Assembly: GCA_011947345.1 (NCBI GenBank)
Contig: JAAVTG010000064.1
Span: 310,001-374,000, forward strand
Direction: 5' to 3'
Source: Phytophthora quininea
Lineage: Eukaryota; Oomycota; Peronosporomycetes; Peronosporales; Peronosporaceae
Length of the DNA stretch: 64,000 nucleotides
Part shown: positions 1-15,589 of the stretch, piece after piece
How positions within the stretch are numbered: position 1 is the stretch's first letter
How the letters are laid out: the number at the start of each line of letters is the position of its first letter
The notes under the pieces: generated by a model
Seen by the model: the letters and a program-made list of their open reading frames with translations, nothing else
Database searches by the model: none
What the model was told of the DNA's origin: nothing
Made by a program: the position numbers and the translations under genes

Positions 1-34
1 GGTTAGCCTACGCACGCTCTGTTGGATCAGAAAC

Positions 35-1118
35 TCACTGTTGTGCTATAACCTTCTTGCTTGACTCCAATCTGTCCGCCAGCTCCATGACTTCGAAGTA
101 TTGACGCGCTTGCAGCTCTCCTGTGGACCAGCTACTCGGTTTAGCGTACTGAAATCCCCTTCCACAGTATGGTTTCCTGGAGCAATACTTGCGAGCCCAA
201 CAGCAAATTCGATGAGCGCTCCAAATTCACCACAAGGTTCGACTTTAGCCCACGCGTCTTCAAGCGACAGATCACCTTGATCCTTCACCTTTCTGCAAAC
301 ATCACGCTTTAGCTTGTATTCGTGGATCAGGTTCTTGCGCTGGCTCCAGATCTCCTCGGTTGCCAATTCACCTAGGTGTTCTTGCAATTTTGCTGAATAA
401 GCGATCAGCAGACGACGGAACGCTCCATCCGTACACTTCACGATGTCAATCGACCTCGTTGGAGGCGCATCGCGGGCTTTTGCTGCAATATCGAGCTTGA
501 TATCGGTAATTCCGTCGATCATCACGGTCTGAGCTGTAGTAACAGCTTCCACCAAGTCTTGCTGACTCGTTGATTGCTGGGATTCAGTCGGTTCATTTAC
601 TTCATTGAGTTGTGGCATGTCTTCATCCTTGTGGGAACTCGGGGTATCTTCGTCTACCATGTCCGCCAGATGCGCTGAAACTTCCAAAGCCTCTTCGCCG
701 TCTTGATGCTCGTGGATGTTTGATTGGTCCAGAGCCATGCCAGCGAAACCCACTTCAGCTCCTTGACGGCATGTATGAACATTGTGGTGTCCCGTGGCAA
801 TCTTGTCGAAAAGGTCTCTTGAGTGAAGGCAACATCACGGTAAATGCTCAGAGACCTTTGCTGAATCGACAGTTGGCGCACCTTCGTCATTTCGCTTTCA
901 AATTTCAACGCCAGTGATAAGTGGAGTTCATTCAGAGCAGCGTATTGTTCGCGCATAGTAACCGTCTTATACTGCAGCTTGCGAAAGCAGGCGCGGATCT
1001 TCTCGGTCAACTTGCAGACCACAAATAGGCGCAACCACCATGCGTCACTCGATTTCGTGTTAGCCTTTTCGTCTTGAGAATCCCAAGACGAACGTAGTTC
1101 TTCAACAGAAAGTGGCAT
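35..1118 (-). pseudogene. hAT transposase-derived gene, broken by two frameshifts
   Basis: Reads leftwards from an ATG near 1118 (MPLSVEELRSSW...) and ends at a stop near 35. Two reading-frame changes are needed, near 755 and near 115-135. Each is explained by a one-base loss. The last part carries a stretch like the C-terminal dimerisation segment of hAT transposases (APGNHTVEGDFSTLNR) followed by a charged tail rich in Glu, Lys and Arg. The middle is acidic and rich in Ser, Gln and Thr. No DDE catalytic core or BED zinc finger is visible, so this is either a domesticated fragment or a decayed element. The two frameshifts may be sequencing errors, because the same kind of break occurs in housekeeping genes here. 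The family call rests on one motif and is tentative. Confidence 0.45.
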
Positions 1119-4407
<3,289 letters not shown>

Positions 4408-4593
4408 GCGTGTGGCTGGCGGTGGTTGTGCCCAAGTGTTGTGCTTTGCGCGTGCGCTCCGCTTGCGGTCTCCGTAGAAACGTAATAGCAGAGGAAGGAA
4501 CCGGAGCGCTCGGCGCCTATATAAAATACACCACGTTTGCTTTACGAGTTGAATCAAGAACACGATACAGTACGCTTATTTGTTCTAGTAGTA

Positions 4594-5580
4594 TCACGCG
4601 TCGAACAGCGCGTACTTGGCATCCGCAAGGCCCTTCGAGATGGCAGGCAAGACGCTGGAGACGCATTCATTAATCTTCTCACGATAGCGCAGCGCTCCGC
4701 CGCGGCGACTGCCAGTGCGATGGCAGTACCTCCGATAATCACGTACGAACAATCACTTTCTTCTTCGTGTCGGCCTTGGACAGGGACAGCGCCCTGTTCA
4801 GCCCCAGAGCGAACTGACTGCGCCTGCTTCGGTGCTGCCGACTGGGCTGCAGCGCCTTGGCTCTTCAAATGTTTCGCTTGAATACGACGAAGCAGTTGCT
4901 ACAGCACCACTCCATACTATCAGAAAACATTCCCAACGCAACAATTCCAGACCTCTTTACCATTTTCGCGGCGTCTTCCATCACATTATCACCAGTGACA
5001 AACTGCCGCGCAGCATCCACTCCTTCGTCTGGCAATAGCAACTGCAGTGCCAATGCTTCTGCAGCTTCATTGTACTGCTGCATCGTGAAGCTCTCACTGC
5101 CAGCAGCAAAAGACCCTAACAGTTCTTGAAGACTTAGCTGCGCCATTGATCGACGGTCCATGGCCATCAAGAACTTGCTCCATTGCAAACTCACAGCACT
5201 CGGTAGTGGTGCAAAAGCTCTAGCGATTGTCGCCGCTGTCTCGACCTCGTCGTCCAGCTCCAGCTCAAACACCGCTTGGAGATACACCGACAGCACGCGC
5301 TCCCTGTAGCAACACAATTCGGTATGAGAAACTATCTAGGATGCTCTGATTAACTTACTCTTCGGCTGTCATGGGTCCGTTGCTGTCCTGGGCTTCTAGC
5401 TGCAGAGATATTGGATCATCAATACGAACTTCAGAACCAATTTTAGAAATGGGTTGCCATTACCTGGACGATGCGCGCCCCCAGGATGCTGCGACTGTCT
5501 GCTAGAGCTTGCGTCCATTCTCCACGTAGCAGAGCATCCTCCACGGCGGCGACAGCGTCCATGGACAGCGAGGAAGGCAT
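4594..5580 (-). CDS. Probable tail-anchored membrane protein, perhaps PEX26-like
   Basis: Three exons on the minus strand: 5580-5464, 5399-5359 and 5303-4594, with GTAATG and GTAAGT donors and CAG acceptors. The start is MPSSLSMDAV. The soluble part is helical and rich in Ala, Leu and Glu, beginning with ALLRGEWTQALADSRSILG. One hydrophobic segment (VIIGGTAIALAVA) lies near the C-terminus, followed by basic residues and a short tail ending in ALFDA. Two one-base losses are needed, near 4865 and near 4700-4706. With them the length is 290 codons. A helical repeat domain with one C-terminal anchor is the plan of the peroxisomal PEX26/Pex15 proteins, but I see no decisive motif. The function is a suggestion only. 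It is convergent with the KARI gene. Confidence 0.6.
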
Positions 5581-6239
5581 CGCAGATAGCAGATAGAAGT
5601 TCCACTTGTTGACGAAGACGAAAAAATGTTCAATGTGGAATGTACCACCAACATGGTACATAACGCATTTTAAAGAAAACTTATGGACGATTTCCACTAC
5701 ATTTACCTAACCTGGAATGGATATACAAAGTCATGCTTTGCACGAAGAAGCTCTGGCTGCAAATGAATAGTATCATGTTTACGCTTTTGGTTACTGTGGT
5801 CGATGTGCTGGTAAGAACACCTCGCAAATACAGAGATAGTTGTTTTCAGACCTTAGTGTATTTTGTGATGGAACAGAGTCTGTTGCTGGTATGCAAAGAT
5901 CTGTAGCGAGTGGAGATACTCCAGGGGGTCAATTTGAGTTCGCATCTTGAATTTGACCACATCAACGAGGATGGCGAATTTGACGCTGGTGATGCAATTA
6001 CAGGGGCAATCGTGTTTGTCCCACCGGAACAGGATGACGCAGGACGCGAAGGCTATCACGACGGGTGGGTCTACGCTGAAGTCAAATCATCAAGATCAAT
6101 CATACGATTCGAGGCGCGAACATGTAGCCAGGAATCGAATCTTGCGATACTTTCGCACCTGTGGCACAAGTGTCATCGTTGCGTCTATTGCAAGCTTTGG
6201 CGGCTGAGTCAAATCCGCAGGTGTATGACTGAGACATCA
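5581..6239. other. AT-richer spacer, no supported gene
   Basis: Base composition drops compared with the genes on the left. An open frame from 5910 (plus strand) leads into the copia fragment beginning near 6240 and may be the linker before reverse transcriptase, but it has no motif of its own. Confidence 0.35.
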
Positions 6240-6560
6240 ATTTTGCGTATCTAAATGAACGGATTGATATCCGTAATAACTTCCATCGAGGGGCTTCCGT
6301 GCGAAATGAATGGGCAGGTGTATGTAGTGCCGAAAGCACTGTATGGTGTACGGCAGTTGGAATGGAATTCGGCGCTTAGGGGTGGCCGCTTGAATATGGT
6401 TACCATCGGTCAATGCCTGTTCTACAAATTAAAGACAATGCTATCACCCACATATTGATTTATGTCGACAAGTTTCTTGTAGCCACGCAGACCTGAAGGT
6501 GAAATTATTCTCGGACCTGCACAACGCGTTCGGCATCAAAGAGCAGGGTTGCTGACGTAG
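6240..6560 (+). mobile_element. Decayed Ty1/copia reverse transcriptase fragment
   Basis: Contains KALYGVRQLEWNSALR followed by GQCLFYK. After a frame change it reads LIYVDKFLVA. These correspond to the copia RT stretch LKKALYGLKQAPRAW and the catalytic YVDDLL box. The second catalytic Asp of the YVDD box is replaced by Lys here, and the fragment is broken by stops. It is a dead remnant without visible LTRs. Confidence 0.65.
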
Positions 6561-7468
6561 TATTTATGTGTTGAAGTGAAGCAAACAACTGACAGGAGGT
6601 TTTAATGTAGATCATATTTTTTATTTGACTAGCTAGATCATGCTTTTACATCGATTTTGCCGGGTATCACGCTGCTCGACTGCTGGAAAACATTGTGTAA
6701 AAAGGCCAGAAAAAGCTATTCTGCAATTACTGGCGTCTGTTGCAAATGTAGCGAGCTCGCGCTTGAAGTACGTGCTTCAGACGAGAAGTGACAAGCAATT
6801 TGAAGCCCTCTGTAAGGTAAACTCGGAGGATAATTTCTATATTGAACGGCTGAATATGTAACAGCAAACTTGCGCCATGTTATGAGTCATTCAATCTAGA
6901 GATCGAAGGATATGTGCAACGTTTATGCAGATAAGCATGTTCGGAGTAACATTTGAGACACGTGCTGACAGGATATCGTAGCGGAGTGTGTCTATTGGTG
7001 TGTTATGCTGCCACTAGTCCCGCGACATCTGTGTCCGGCGTCATTGCAGAAGTTGTGTTGTAGTACGCCAGCGAATTTGAGTTAGTGCATGTCGTGGTCA
7101 CTAACACTACCTGTCGCTCCGATTAAGTGGATAGCTGAATTTGAGCGAGAATGAGATAGTTAGCACTTGACTTATCAAATCACTGTTTGCATTTTGTTAA
7201 TAACTGACAAATAACGAAGAACGAAAGTTAGGGGTCGAAGGAGTGATGGCTCATGAGATCTGACGACCTGCGAATATATCAATACCTCGCGAGATGCATT
7301 AACGAACGGGCTGTAAACCCATTAGATTTGAATTGGCTGTGTGTAGCATGCATTGCGACCACCAGGACGCTCAACAACGTTCTTGATACTGCTGTATCAA
7401 AACACCAAAACCGCAACGCAGGAATCGAATAGTGTGTGAGTTCATGATTCAAATACTATGTACGATCT
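6561..7468. other. Spacer with nothing recognised
   Basis: AT-rich, with only very short open frames and no repeat structure or gene that I can support. Confidence 0.4.
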
Positions 7469-7753
7469 TCAATCCCATTGGGGTTTTAACACAGAAAGTG
7501 GGTGCCCTGTGGGAAGAAGTCGACGGCGAATTAGCCCAGCTGCCGGCATGTTTTCGACCCAATCCCGTATAACCTGTTCTTGAGCCGGTGACTGTCGCCA
7601 CTTTCGCCTAAATATCATATCCTTTCCATTCAACCCCATCTGATGCTCGCCATGCTTGTGAGGTGACAAACAAAACGGCAACTTCGATTGCGTAACATTC
7701 AAACGACTGAACAAGCTGCGAGGAAAGGGTGTAACAAAAGAAGTGAACACCAC
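7469..7753 (-). mobile_element. Possible gypsy-type pol fragment (start of reverse transcriptase)
   Basis: The minus-strand frame contains QEQVIRDWVENMPAAGLIRR followed by HPLSVLKPQWD. This resembles the start of gypsy-like reverse transcriptases, where a charged helix (...WVDEMLRAGLIRPS...) is followed by SPWASPVLLVPKKDG. The rest of pol is absent. The call rests on this one region. Confidence 0.4.
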
Positions 7754-7759
7754 TGCTTG

Positions 7760-8365
7760 GCTTCTGCCGATGCCCCTTCTGGAGACGACGCCACAGGCAA
7801 CGGCTTCCTAGCACAAAGGCTTTGAGACATATATTAAACATAGTACGTTTATAGAAACAAATTTCGTGTCTGGATGTAGTCAGTTTTATTTGCAAAACAA
7901 ACGGCTTTTGACGAATTTTATCCCGCCACCTCCATCACAGTGTTCTCATCTAGATGGATGCCTATTGTGCACAGAAAGACAAAAATATTGCGATGGAAAT
8001 CCTCCTATTAGCGCTGCGATTTTATTCCATTTTAGACAATGTTCTATGTGGGCGAGCCAAACTACCAAGGGAAATATAAATCTAAGATTAGCCAATAGAA
8101 TTCCAATAGTGTGGTTCGTCTCACAGTGCGCGCCAAGTCATTAGGACCGTCGCTTTTTGTGCGCGGTCCCGCTGATAGCATCGTCTGTAGGACGAGTTAA
8201 GAGCTGCTGTTTAAATATGATGTTTGTATTGCTCTTATCTAGCCACTACCTTAGCTAACAACTGCGAATTCAGTTCCTTCACAGGACCAGCATACAAATT
8301 GGCCGTTTCTGCATCAGCGTCAAAACTTAGAACCGTCTCTTTTTCTGTCAGTTTGAACACTTTTT
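7760..8365. other. Spacer, no supported gene
   Basis: AT-rich, with short open frames only. It leads into the Tc1/mariner-like relic. Confidence 0.35.
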
Positions 8366-8499
8366 ATGAATTCGCATACCAACGGCTATATTGAAATAAT
8401 CGAACTTGATAAAGAACGACGAATAGAGGAAAATCGGTGCAACCAATGCACTGGCGACTACCGTTGCAGCTCTCAGCCTTTCATTTTCGAATCAGCCAC

Positions 8500-9500
8500 G
8501 GACCAGTCCTCACCGACCAAAAGTATTGGTGGGATATCGACTTGCACAGTCTCGCTGTGTCAGATTTCACGCGAAACCGGCCGTTCGCGAACCGCTGCAC
8601 GAAACGCGATCAAGGCTGAGAGAGGCCCGCAGAGCGAGGACGGCGGGGAGAAGCCGAGGGCAGGACGGCAGCCGGCTAACCGGCATTGAAGCGGGGCAGA
8701 TTATGCGTGCGGCTGCGAGCAAGTACTTTGCTGCGTAACTCAAGACTAAGTTCGGTGTCAAGGCTTCCGTGCTTACTATCCAGCGGCTGCTCAAGAACGT
8801 GGACCACCTGGTCTACACCAGGACAGGACGTTGCCGCTAACTTCGGCACAGAAGGTAGTGCGTTTGGAATGGGCTGAAAAGAACATACTTAACCCTGGTA
8901 TGTTTGCTAGAAGTCATGGGACTAAACTTTTGATAACATGTTTCTATTATATGTAGGATCATGGAAATCTATTATTTTTCTGATAAAAAGTTTAATCTCA
9001 ATGGCTCAGATGACTACAAGTTCTACTAGCATGGCTTGCGCAATCCTGCGCAGTCATTCGCCTGCCGACAAACTGGGGGCGGCAGTGCGATTGTGTGGGC
9101 GCTTTCAGCGAGAAGTGAAAGAGTAAACTAGCCATTTTGCGTGACCGGCAAAACTCAGGCGACTTCGTCTAAACAATTCCTGAGTATTATTTGCCATGTG
9201 CTCATGCTAACTATAGTGTTGACGTTGTTTTCCATCAAGTCAACGCTATGGCCTGGTTTGCTTGCTCGCCGGATTGTAACCTGGTCGAGAACGTGTGGTC
9301 AGCAATGGCAGCTCGGGTGTATGGCCATAGCCGCCAGTGCCGTATGGTGGAGCTACTTGAGGAGGCCTTCGTAGCAGCGCAGCTCTCCATCAGCAAGAGT
9401 ACCCGGACAACTCGTGGAGTCCATGCCACGCTTAAAGCCCTTTCGACGAAAGTTTTCAACCTTGAGCTGAAAGCCACAAGTCTGTGCAAATTCCTTGCAC
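8500..9500 (+). mobile_element. Decayed Tc1/mariner transposase
   Basis: Scattered over several frames are the parts of a Tc1-type transposase. A helix-turn-helix ends in ISRETGRSRTAARNAIK (about 8560-8620). A second DNA-binding helix reads TIQRLLKNV (about 8780). VVRLEWAEKNI follows near 8853-8880. The C-terminal catalytic box appears as SPDCNLVENVWSAMAARVYG near 9268-9327. In Tc1 elements this last box is SPDLNPIENVW and carries the final Asp or Glu of the triad. Many stops and frame changes show that the copy is dead. I did not find terminal inverted repeats. Confidence 0.65.
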
Positions 9501-9520
9501 TGCGCATGAATAGCTTTTTG

Positions 9521-11532
9521 CGACTGGTGATATTCCGATGCGACGTTTCCCCGACGGTCATACGCGATCCCGTAGTTGTCCTTGCTCGCGTCTTTTCGCT
9601 GCACAATTATGTTGTTCTCGGCGAGCTACAAGCCGCACACGAGACCCACTGGCTCACGGACTCGTGACCAGTGGCGAGTCACACGTGTAGTACCTCGGGG
9701 TCGTTCAGGACCTCTGCAGTGTCCAACGGCACGCGAGCTCTTTGCGCAAGCACAGCTCGCGCGCCAGGATGCTTAACTAACGATTAAACTAACCTCACTT
9801 TTCCTTTTCCTATCGCCTACTCAACCGTCGACTGCCTTCACTACCTTTCTACAAATTGCACCGGTACATAGAAGTCCCAACGCTTGAGCAATCGACAGAT
9901 CAACAGCTTCGAGTGAGAATCTTTGTCGGAGCGAAGACCACTTGAGAGAGTAGTGGCTGTAGTATGGGAAGTTAGCGGACCGAGGAAGAATGTGGAATGG
10001 TGTGTGAAAGTAGCTGAACCCACAAGTTTGAGCGGCAATTATAGTCACAATAGATCAATCATAAGACGCCGTTGGAAATTCGCTATTTATGCTATCTGCT
10101 CTGTTTGTCGCTTGGTTTATCAGATACAGAATTACCAGCGCGCAATCCTCTTCAACTGGGCCCAAGAGAAACAGTATAGTATAAGTATTAATAATAATAA
10201 TAATAATAAAATATAGTACTATTTGCAGATAAACAAATAACACTGATGCACTCCAAAATTCACGCTACCATTACCATCCCAAACCCAAATCTCAGTTAAA
10301 ACAGCTGAAATATGGAAATTCCTCCAGGATAGTGGAAATAGAACTGGGAGAGCAAGCCGCATGAGCTGTGCAGGAAGCTTGACGATTGTTTTTAGTTGAA
10401 GCCGCTGGCGGTGTAAAGTAACTGGTCGACAGCGCCTGAAGAATCGAGGACAATTCGTGGAGATTGGAAAGAGTAAGATGGTGGCTATTTTATTCGCCTA
10501 AGAATTACGTGCATCAACAGCACAGTTATAGGTTTAAGGTAGCTTCAACCTGCCGGCTGCAAAATCGCGGTGCGACTTCCGACCGAGCATAACCAGGAGG
10601 GATGGCATACTAAGACAAATTCATAGTCGGTTTGTCGACGCGTGATCGCGTCCGATAATTCTCAAAATAGCATTCAAAGCAACAGTATCGGCAGCGGTTC
10701 GCAACCCGCAGTACTTTGTGATTAGCTGCAAGTTGTAGCGGGTGGAACCGTGCTCTTCTAACCGCCACTGTGGATCACGTGCTACCACCTACGTAGCTAC
10801 ATGGTGCATTTAAATCTGATCATCACAGATGCACTATTGTGCGCCTTCGGCAGCCCAAACCGGTCGGTGAAGACGGATCGGACCAATCGTGAATGTCTCG
10901 TTCAGCAGAACAGAGCACAGGCACTTCAAGCAGTCGATATCTATCAAGATTTGCCGCGTTACCCAGACGGACCTATATTCCGCCGATCCCAGCATTCTCG
11001 GCACTTCATTTCGCTTTGGTTTGCTTCCGTGATGTCATTAACCATAATCTCGCACGAAATACTGCGGTGGTCTCCTATACCTTGAGTCAATGTCTCATTT
11101 TGGTGCAGGACCTTACCCAGCTGGTACGATAAATTATGTAGCTACTATTTTTTCTTTAATTCACAATTCGATGCTCGATGCTCACAACTCGGTCACTTTG
11201 TTCCAAACTGCTAAACGTACGAAGTGATCGAATTAAACAGCCTTCATGGAGAGCTATGGATGCCCAACTTCAATAAGGCAGTTTCACTTTTCAATCAGCA
11301 ACATCAGTTTCACACGCGGAACATATGATGACTGTGTCATCTCGACGACATAAACACACTTCTGCCGCTCCCCATATGTAGGGTTGGGCCTTCTACATAT
11401 TTGTAAGTAACCCGTACATGCAGTTTGGTTTAGTCTCCCAGCCACACAATAATTCAACGCTATCTACATAGACAGACGAGAGGTCAATCACGCTACGAAT
11501 CTTGCGGGTCAAGATGTATTCATTACTTGGTC
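9521..11532. other. Gene-poor spacer
   Basis: Short open frames only. A short run of TAA trinucleotides (about 10188-10206) is the only simple repeat. No gene, RNA or element could be supported. Confidence 0.4.
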
Positions 11533-11960
11533 CTAGCAATGCTCTACGCACGACTTCATGTTAATGACATTTGATTTACCACACGTACGCATAGGTAGCA
11601 CGCAAAAGCCTTCCAACTGCCCAGCCTTTAGTATATCGACTGGTAATCGTGATTTATATGCTTCTCTTGTGCCGATAACGTTATGGATGATACTAGAGAC
11701 TGTGCATGTGAGTAACTCAAACCGACGGATCCCTATCTCTTCGAGCGTCATCTCTCCAATCTTGGAGTTCATCGCCTTTGTAACGCCAACTTGAAAAGTC
11801 TGGGACAATGTTAGAGTTTTGGGCAAGGTAATATATGGATATGGGTAGCCTTCTAGTGCCTCGTTTAGCATTTCTCTGGCTGAAGCGACAGATATGCTCT
11901 TAGTTCGAAGTCCAGCCGTTACCGAGTTGTGGTGTACAAGGCAAGTTCGACTCTGTACTA
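11533..11960 (-). other. Unrecognised minus-strand ORF, possible element fragment
   Basis: An open frame of about 140 codons runs from a stop near 11962 to 11533. Its composition is protein-like (…YPYPYITLPKTL…, …MTLEEIGIRRFELL…). I do not recognise the family. It has no splice partners, good initiator or neighbours that would make it a gene, so a fragment of an unclassified element is as likely as a small gene. Confidence 0.25.
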
Positions 11961-11962
11961 AT

Positions 11963-13604
11963 TAAGTATAGTTGGATCCCAGCCTAAATTCTACCACACC
12001 GCCAGATCTATATTACCCTACTGGATATTGGGCTTGTGTCGCGCCAGACTAACGGCTGGGGCGAGGGGAGCGATGCAAAATCTAGTTGGTATTGAAATAT
12101 GGATGCTGAAGATTAACTAAAGCCGTCATCTCGCTGCAACCTGCAGCCTCGTTCTGAACAGTCTCTTTGTTGGCCTACTTCGATTTACACACATAATGCC
12201 CCTACCTGTAACGACGTTGACAATTTACTCCCCAGTTCATCTCATTGGTGTGAGGCATACGTGTCCGGCAGCTTCCAGCGGCATAACCAACATGCAGCTA
12301 ACGCGATCTTACTTTTGTACATTTTTTACTACATTTAGTCTCAAATTTACCTATCGCAAATTAGTCTCTTTGGGAATAGGAGTTTGAATATACTACATAT
12401 CCCTCTCTGACGAGTGGTATGACCCCTGTTACACTACGAATATAAATGGACTAACAAAAGGGAAATAAGGGGGGGACGAAATTAAGTACTTTGCTATACA
12501 ATTTGCGTTCAAAAGAGAACTTCGGCGATTAAAGCGAGGAGTTCAGAGCGATATGGCTGTGGTGCTATAACGCAAAGTGTGTGTGGGCCACTTCACGCAT
12601 GTGAACGGTTCACAAAGTACCAACATCAAACATTCTCAAAATCCACGCAAATGGATTCTTCTCATCGCGACGTCCAAGCAACGTACGACGAACATCGTAT
12701 CGTGTCTGAGATGCGTCTAGTCAATATCACCCCTGAAAGCCACTGGTGTGCAGTGATGGACACAACATTCCCGATAAAACTGGTTGTGGACAGCGCGATA
12801 GTTGGTTTCTAATCGTGTCTAAATAGCAGTGAAATCTCTATTGCAACGGAAACAACCCTGTCACGCGTTTCTTTCGAGGAGAAGAGGAGAAAACGCGTTT
12901 TGGAAGACTTTGGGGGAACGCTAGCATTTCTACAAGTGACTGCTGCTACTGCTTTAGCCTAAAATGCAGTAGTTGTACCTACCATCATTTCTACTATGCT
13001 GACTCCTTCATTTTTACGGTACTATCCTGCGTTGGCATGCTCATGATGGAAGCGTTCATCGATTGCTTTTACTACTACACTGTACAGAAATGTATCTTTG
13101 TCTATCTCGGTTCGAATCCGGGCACGCGCACCAACTGTGGCAAAGCACTTGCAAAAGCTCATAGGAGGTGGCTTTTGATTTTGCAGTACGCCCATGCAGC
13201 TGATCAACGCTTGCGGTACGTCGAACCGACGTCACCGAGCAGGAGTCGTACTACACTGCGGTAGCAGGGTAGATTACAGAGATCTACCAGCGTTAGCGCC
13301 ACTTCACAAAGCTCTTCCACACTTTTGCCGATTACACCTTCGAGCACACGCACTAACAGCAACATCGATAGTATGGGGAGCCGTAGTCGTCAATCGGTGC
13401 ACCAGTTTAACTCTAACTAGCTGGGTGTGGCGACATTCAGTGTGAGGTGCTTCTCCTTGCCCGCATTGTCACCCCATTCTTGCTTCGTCATGCAACCCGC
13501 TCGACTCTGCCAAAATCTAACGGTCTGATTGGTTACTCCCATCATAAATCACTCTTCAAAGGGACGGAATAGGAAATCTCGAGCCAAAACCAATCCAGAG
13601 CACA
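11963..13604. other. Gene-poor spacer with one isolated tRNA-like arm
   Basis: No gene was found. At about 13107-13123 the sequence CTCGGTTCGAATCCGGG can form a tRNA T-arm and contains a B-box, but no acceptor stem or A-box lies at the right distance upstream. Confidence 0.4.
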
Positions 13605-14260
13605 ATGTCCGAGCGCATGTCCGAGCGGTCTCGCGAGTACGACCCGCTGTTCCCGCGCAGCTTCGCTGCGTCGTCGACCACGTCCACGTCAACGGCGCCG
13701 CGTTGCTACGGCGGCTTCGAGCAACAGAAGCGCGTATGGGCATCCACGGCGCGCCGCTCGCAGCGCATCCGCGTCATCGCGGCGCTGCAGCTGCTGCTGG
13801 GGCTGCTGGCGTCGGGCAACTACCTTTGGCTCAGCAACATCTTCATGTTCGTGGTGGGCGTCGTGGGACTGCTGGCTGTGCGCTCCGAGCGCATGAGCTG
13901 GACCGTCGTGGTGAGTGTCTTGGAATAAGATATGTATATATCAGGCACATGGCTCTAACTTCTGGCGGCTTTGCCTAGTATTTGCTGCTGAGTGCCATGG
14001 AGTTTGCCAGGATCGTGATGCTGACGCCGCACTTGTACGAGCGGTTCGAGTTGCCTAACTACGCCTTCACGCACTACGAGATCTTTCAGATTGTCGTACT
14101 CGTGCTGGAAGAAGTGCTCTTAGTGGTGAGTTCTTGCTATTCTTTGTATTTATTCGATCGGGACTGCTGGTCTGATGGTTGAATTGTCGGTGTGTTGCAG
14201 CCAGCAGCATTCCTTGTGGTGATTGCGGCGGCGGCGGCCGTGGCGAATCCGTTGTGGTAA
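13605..14260 (+). CDS. Four-pass membrane protein of unknown function
   Basis: Three exons: 13605-13910, 13979-14125 and 14201-14260. Both introns are flanked by GTGAGT donors and TAG or CAG acceptors, and both lie in phase 0. The product is 170 residues. A cytosolic-looking Ser/Arg-rich N-terminus of about 55 residues is followed by hydrophobic segments IAALQLLLGLLASGNYLWL, IFMFVVGVVGLLAV, YLLLSAMEFARIVML and a last one running from IFQIVVLVLEEVLLV across the second intron into an Ala-rich stretch. The C-terminus is ANPLW. I recognise no family. The regular splicing and even hydrophobic pattern make it a confident gene. The gene to its right is transcribed towards it. Confidence 0.75.
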
Positions 14261-14558
14261 TTATTTGGGGAGACGGCAGTGCTGCGATGCTGCGTCGATA
14301 CATCACTAAGAAAATCGAGAGAGAAGACACGACGACGGCGTCAATAACCAAGCTGGTGCGTCTTTGATCGCCGAAGGACCGACATGCTCTCCACCGGACC
14401 CGGAATATTAGGTATAGCTGCAATTTGCGTTGCGGTCCGAGGGGAAGACGTCGCAAACTGGCAGCTGAGCTGCTTCCTATTCATCGTCGTGTATTTCTCG
14501 CAAGCTAACTTAATCTATATTTCACGACGAGGCGATCTGAAGCAAGTTTTCTAACGTC

Positions 14559-15573
14559 TTAGATGAGAGTCACTTCGCCAGCTTCGACATGGCTTTGGAC
14601 GGAGCTGTAGCGCATCACATATCGATCGGACGGATTCATAGACACGAACTCGGTGCCCTTGTTGTCGCACTGCAGGCTGCTCAACTCGGCCTTGCCTTCG
14701 CAGAAGACGAAAGTGTCGAGATTCGGCTTGGCAACTGCGTCCAAACAGTCAGTAAAACATAATTCAAACGCACACAGCTAGACTGTAGTAGATCTACCTG
14801 TGTTTTCGGCATCAGAGCCGAGTGTTTGGTCGTCTGGAAACTTGGACATGGCCAGATCGTTCACGTGAGCCTCGTAAATCGTCACGAACCTAACAGCAAC
14901 CATGACTGATGAGTGCAATTGTGAAACGAAAAAATCCTCGACGATAGCACGCACTGCCTGGCGAAATTGCGCTCTTTCATCGACAGTCGCTGAGTCAGCA
15001 CAGCGTCGCCTAGAATGTGAACAGCAAACTTCTCAATCTAAAGCAACAAACGACAACACCCGTAGAGTTATTGACGGAGTAGCTGGTAGTTGCAGCAGAA
15101 TCGGTACCTTGCGGAGGCGCGTGCGCAGGTAAGACGACACCATGTAGCGGAGACGCTCGATCTCCATCTGGTAGAGCTTGTTGACGAAGGACTTTTCCTC
15201 CGTGAGTTGGTCTCGCTCCTCGTAGACCGAGTCCACAAACTCTTGCTGGAAGGTTATCACCGTAGCTGTTAGCGTCAATATAACTTCCATATAAAGGTGC
15301 TATTGCTTTATGCACCTGGTTCTTTATCTGCTCCATCATGGCCGACACCATGTCGTCGTCATACTGCAGAATCTCGGGCGCATTCTAACATTGTATCAAT
15401 ATATCAAGACGGTTGGGTTAGAGGCGTCAATTCTGCGCATCTTGCAGCTCTACGAAGTGCAATCGAAGCAGGAGAGAGAGACGTACCAGCTCATTCACCC
15501 AGAGCGTGCACATACGCGCCACATCGTCGTTGATATCGTCCGGATTGACCGAAGGTTGCGACTGCGACTCCAT
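14559..15573 (-). CDS. SLD5: GINS complex subunit SLD5
   Basis: SLD5 is one of four subunits of GINS, which joins Cdc45 and MCM2-7 to form the replicative helicase in the nucleus. Six exons on the minus strand: 15573-15487, 15384-15316, 15245-15108, 15037-14955, 14889-14798 and 14734-14559. They sum exactly to 215 codons (214 residues; animal SLD5 is about 220). The family core is clear: an acidic N-terminus, then LYQMEIERLRYMVSSYLRTR leading into LRKIEKFAVHIL across an intron, then the C-terminal beta domain ending in VQSHVEAGEVTLI. No frame errors. An E2F-like site lies a few bases upstream of the ATG. It is divergent from the acidic-protein gene starting at 15751, 177 bp away. Confidence 0.88.
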
Positions 15574-15578
15574 GGTAA

Positions 15579-15589
15579 TTCCCGCCAAA
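15579..15589 (-). promoter_or_regulatory. E2F-like site in front of SLD5
   Basis: On the minus strand this reads TTTGGCGGGAA, the classical E2F/DP binding sequence. It sits 6-16 bases before the SLD5 ATG, and a CCAAT-type CCCAAT is immediately 5' of it. E2F control of GINS genes is known in animals and plants. Here it is inferred from sequence only. Confidence 0.5.

Noticed and set aside
13050..13130. tRNA gene suggested by GGTTCGAATCC
   Set aside because: Only the T-arm can form. There is no acceptor stem, A-box or anticodon arm upstream.
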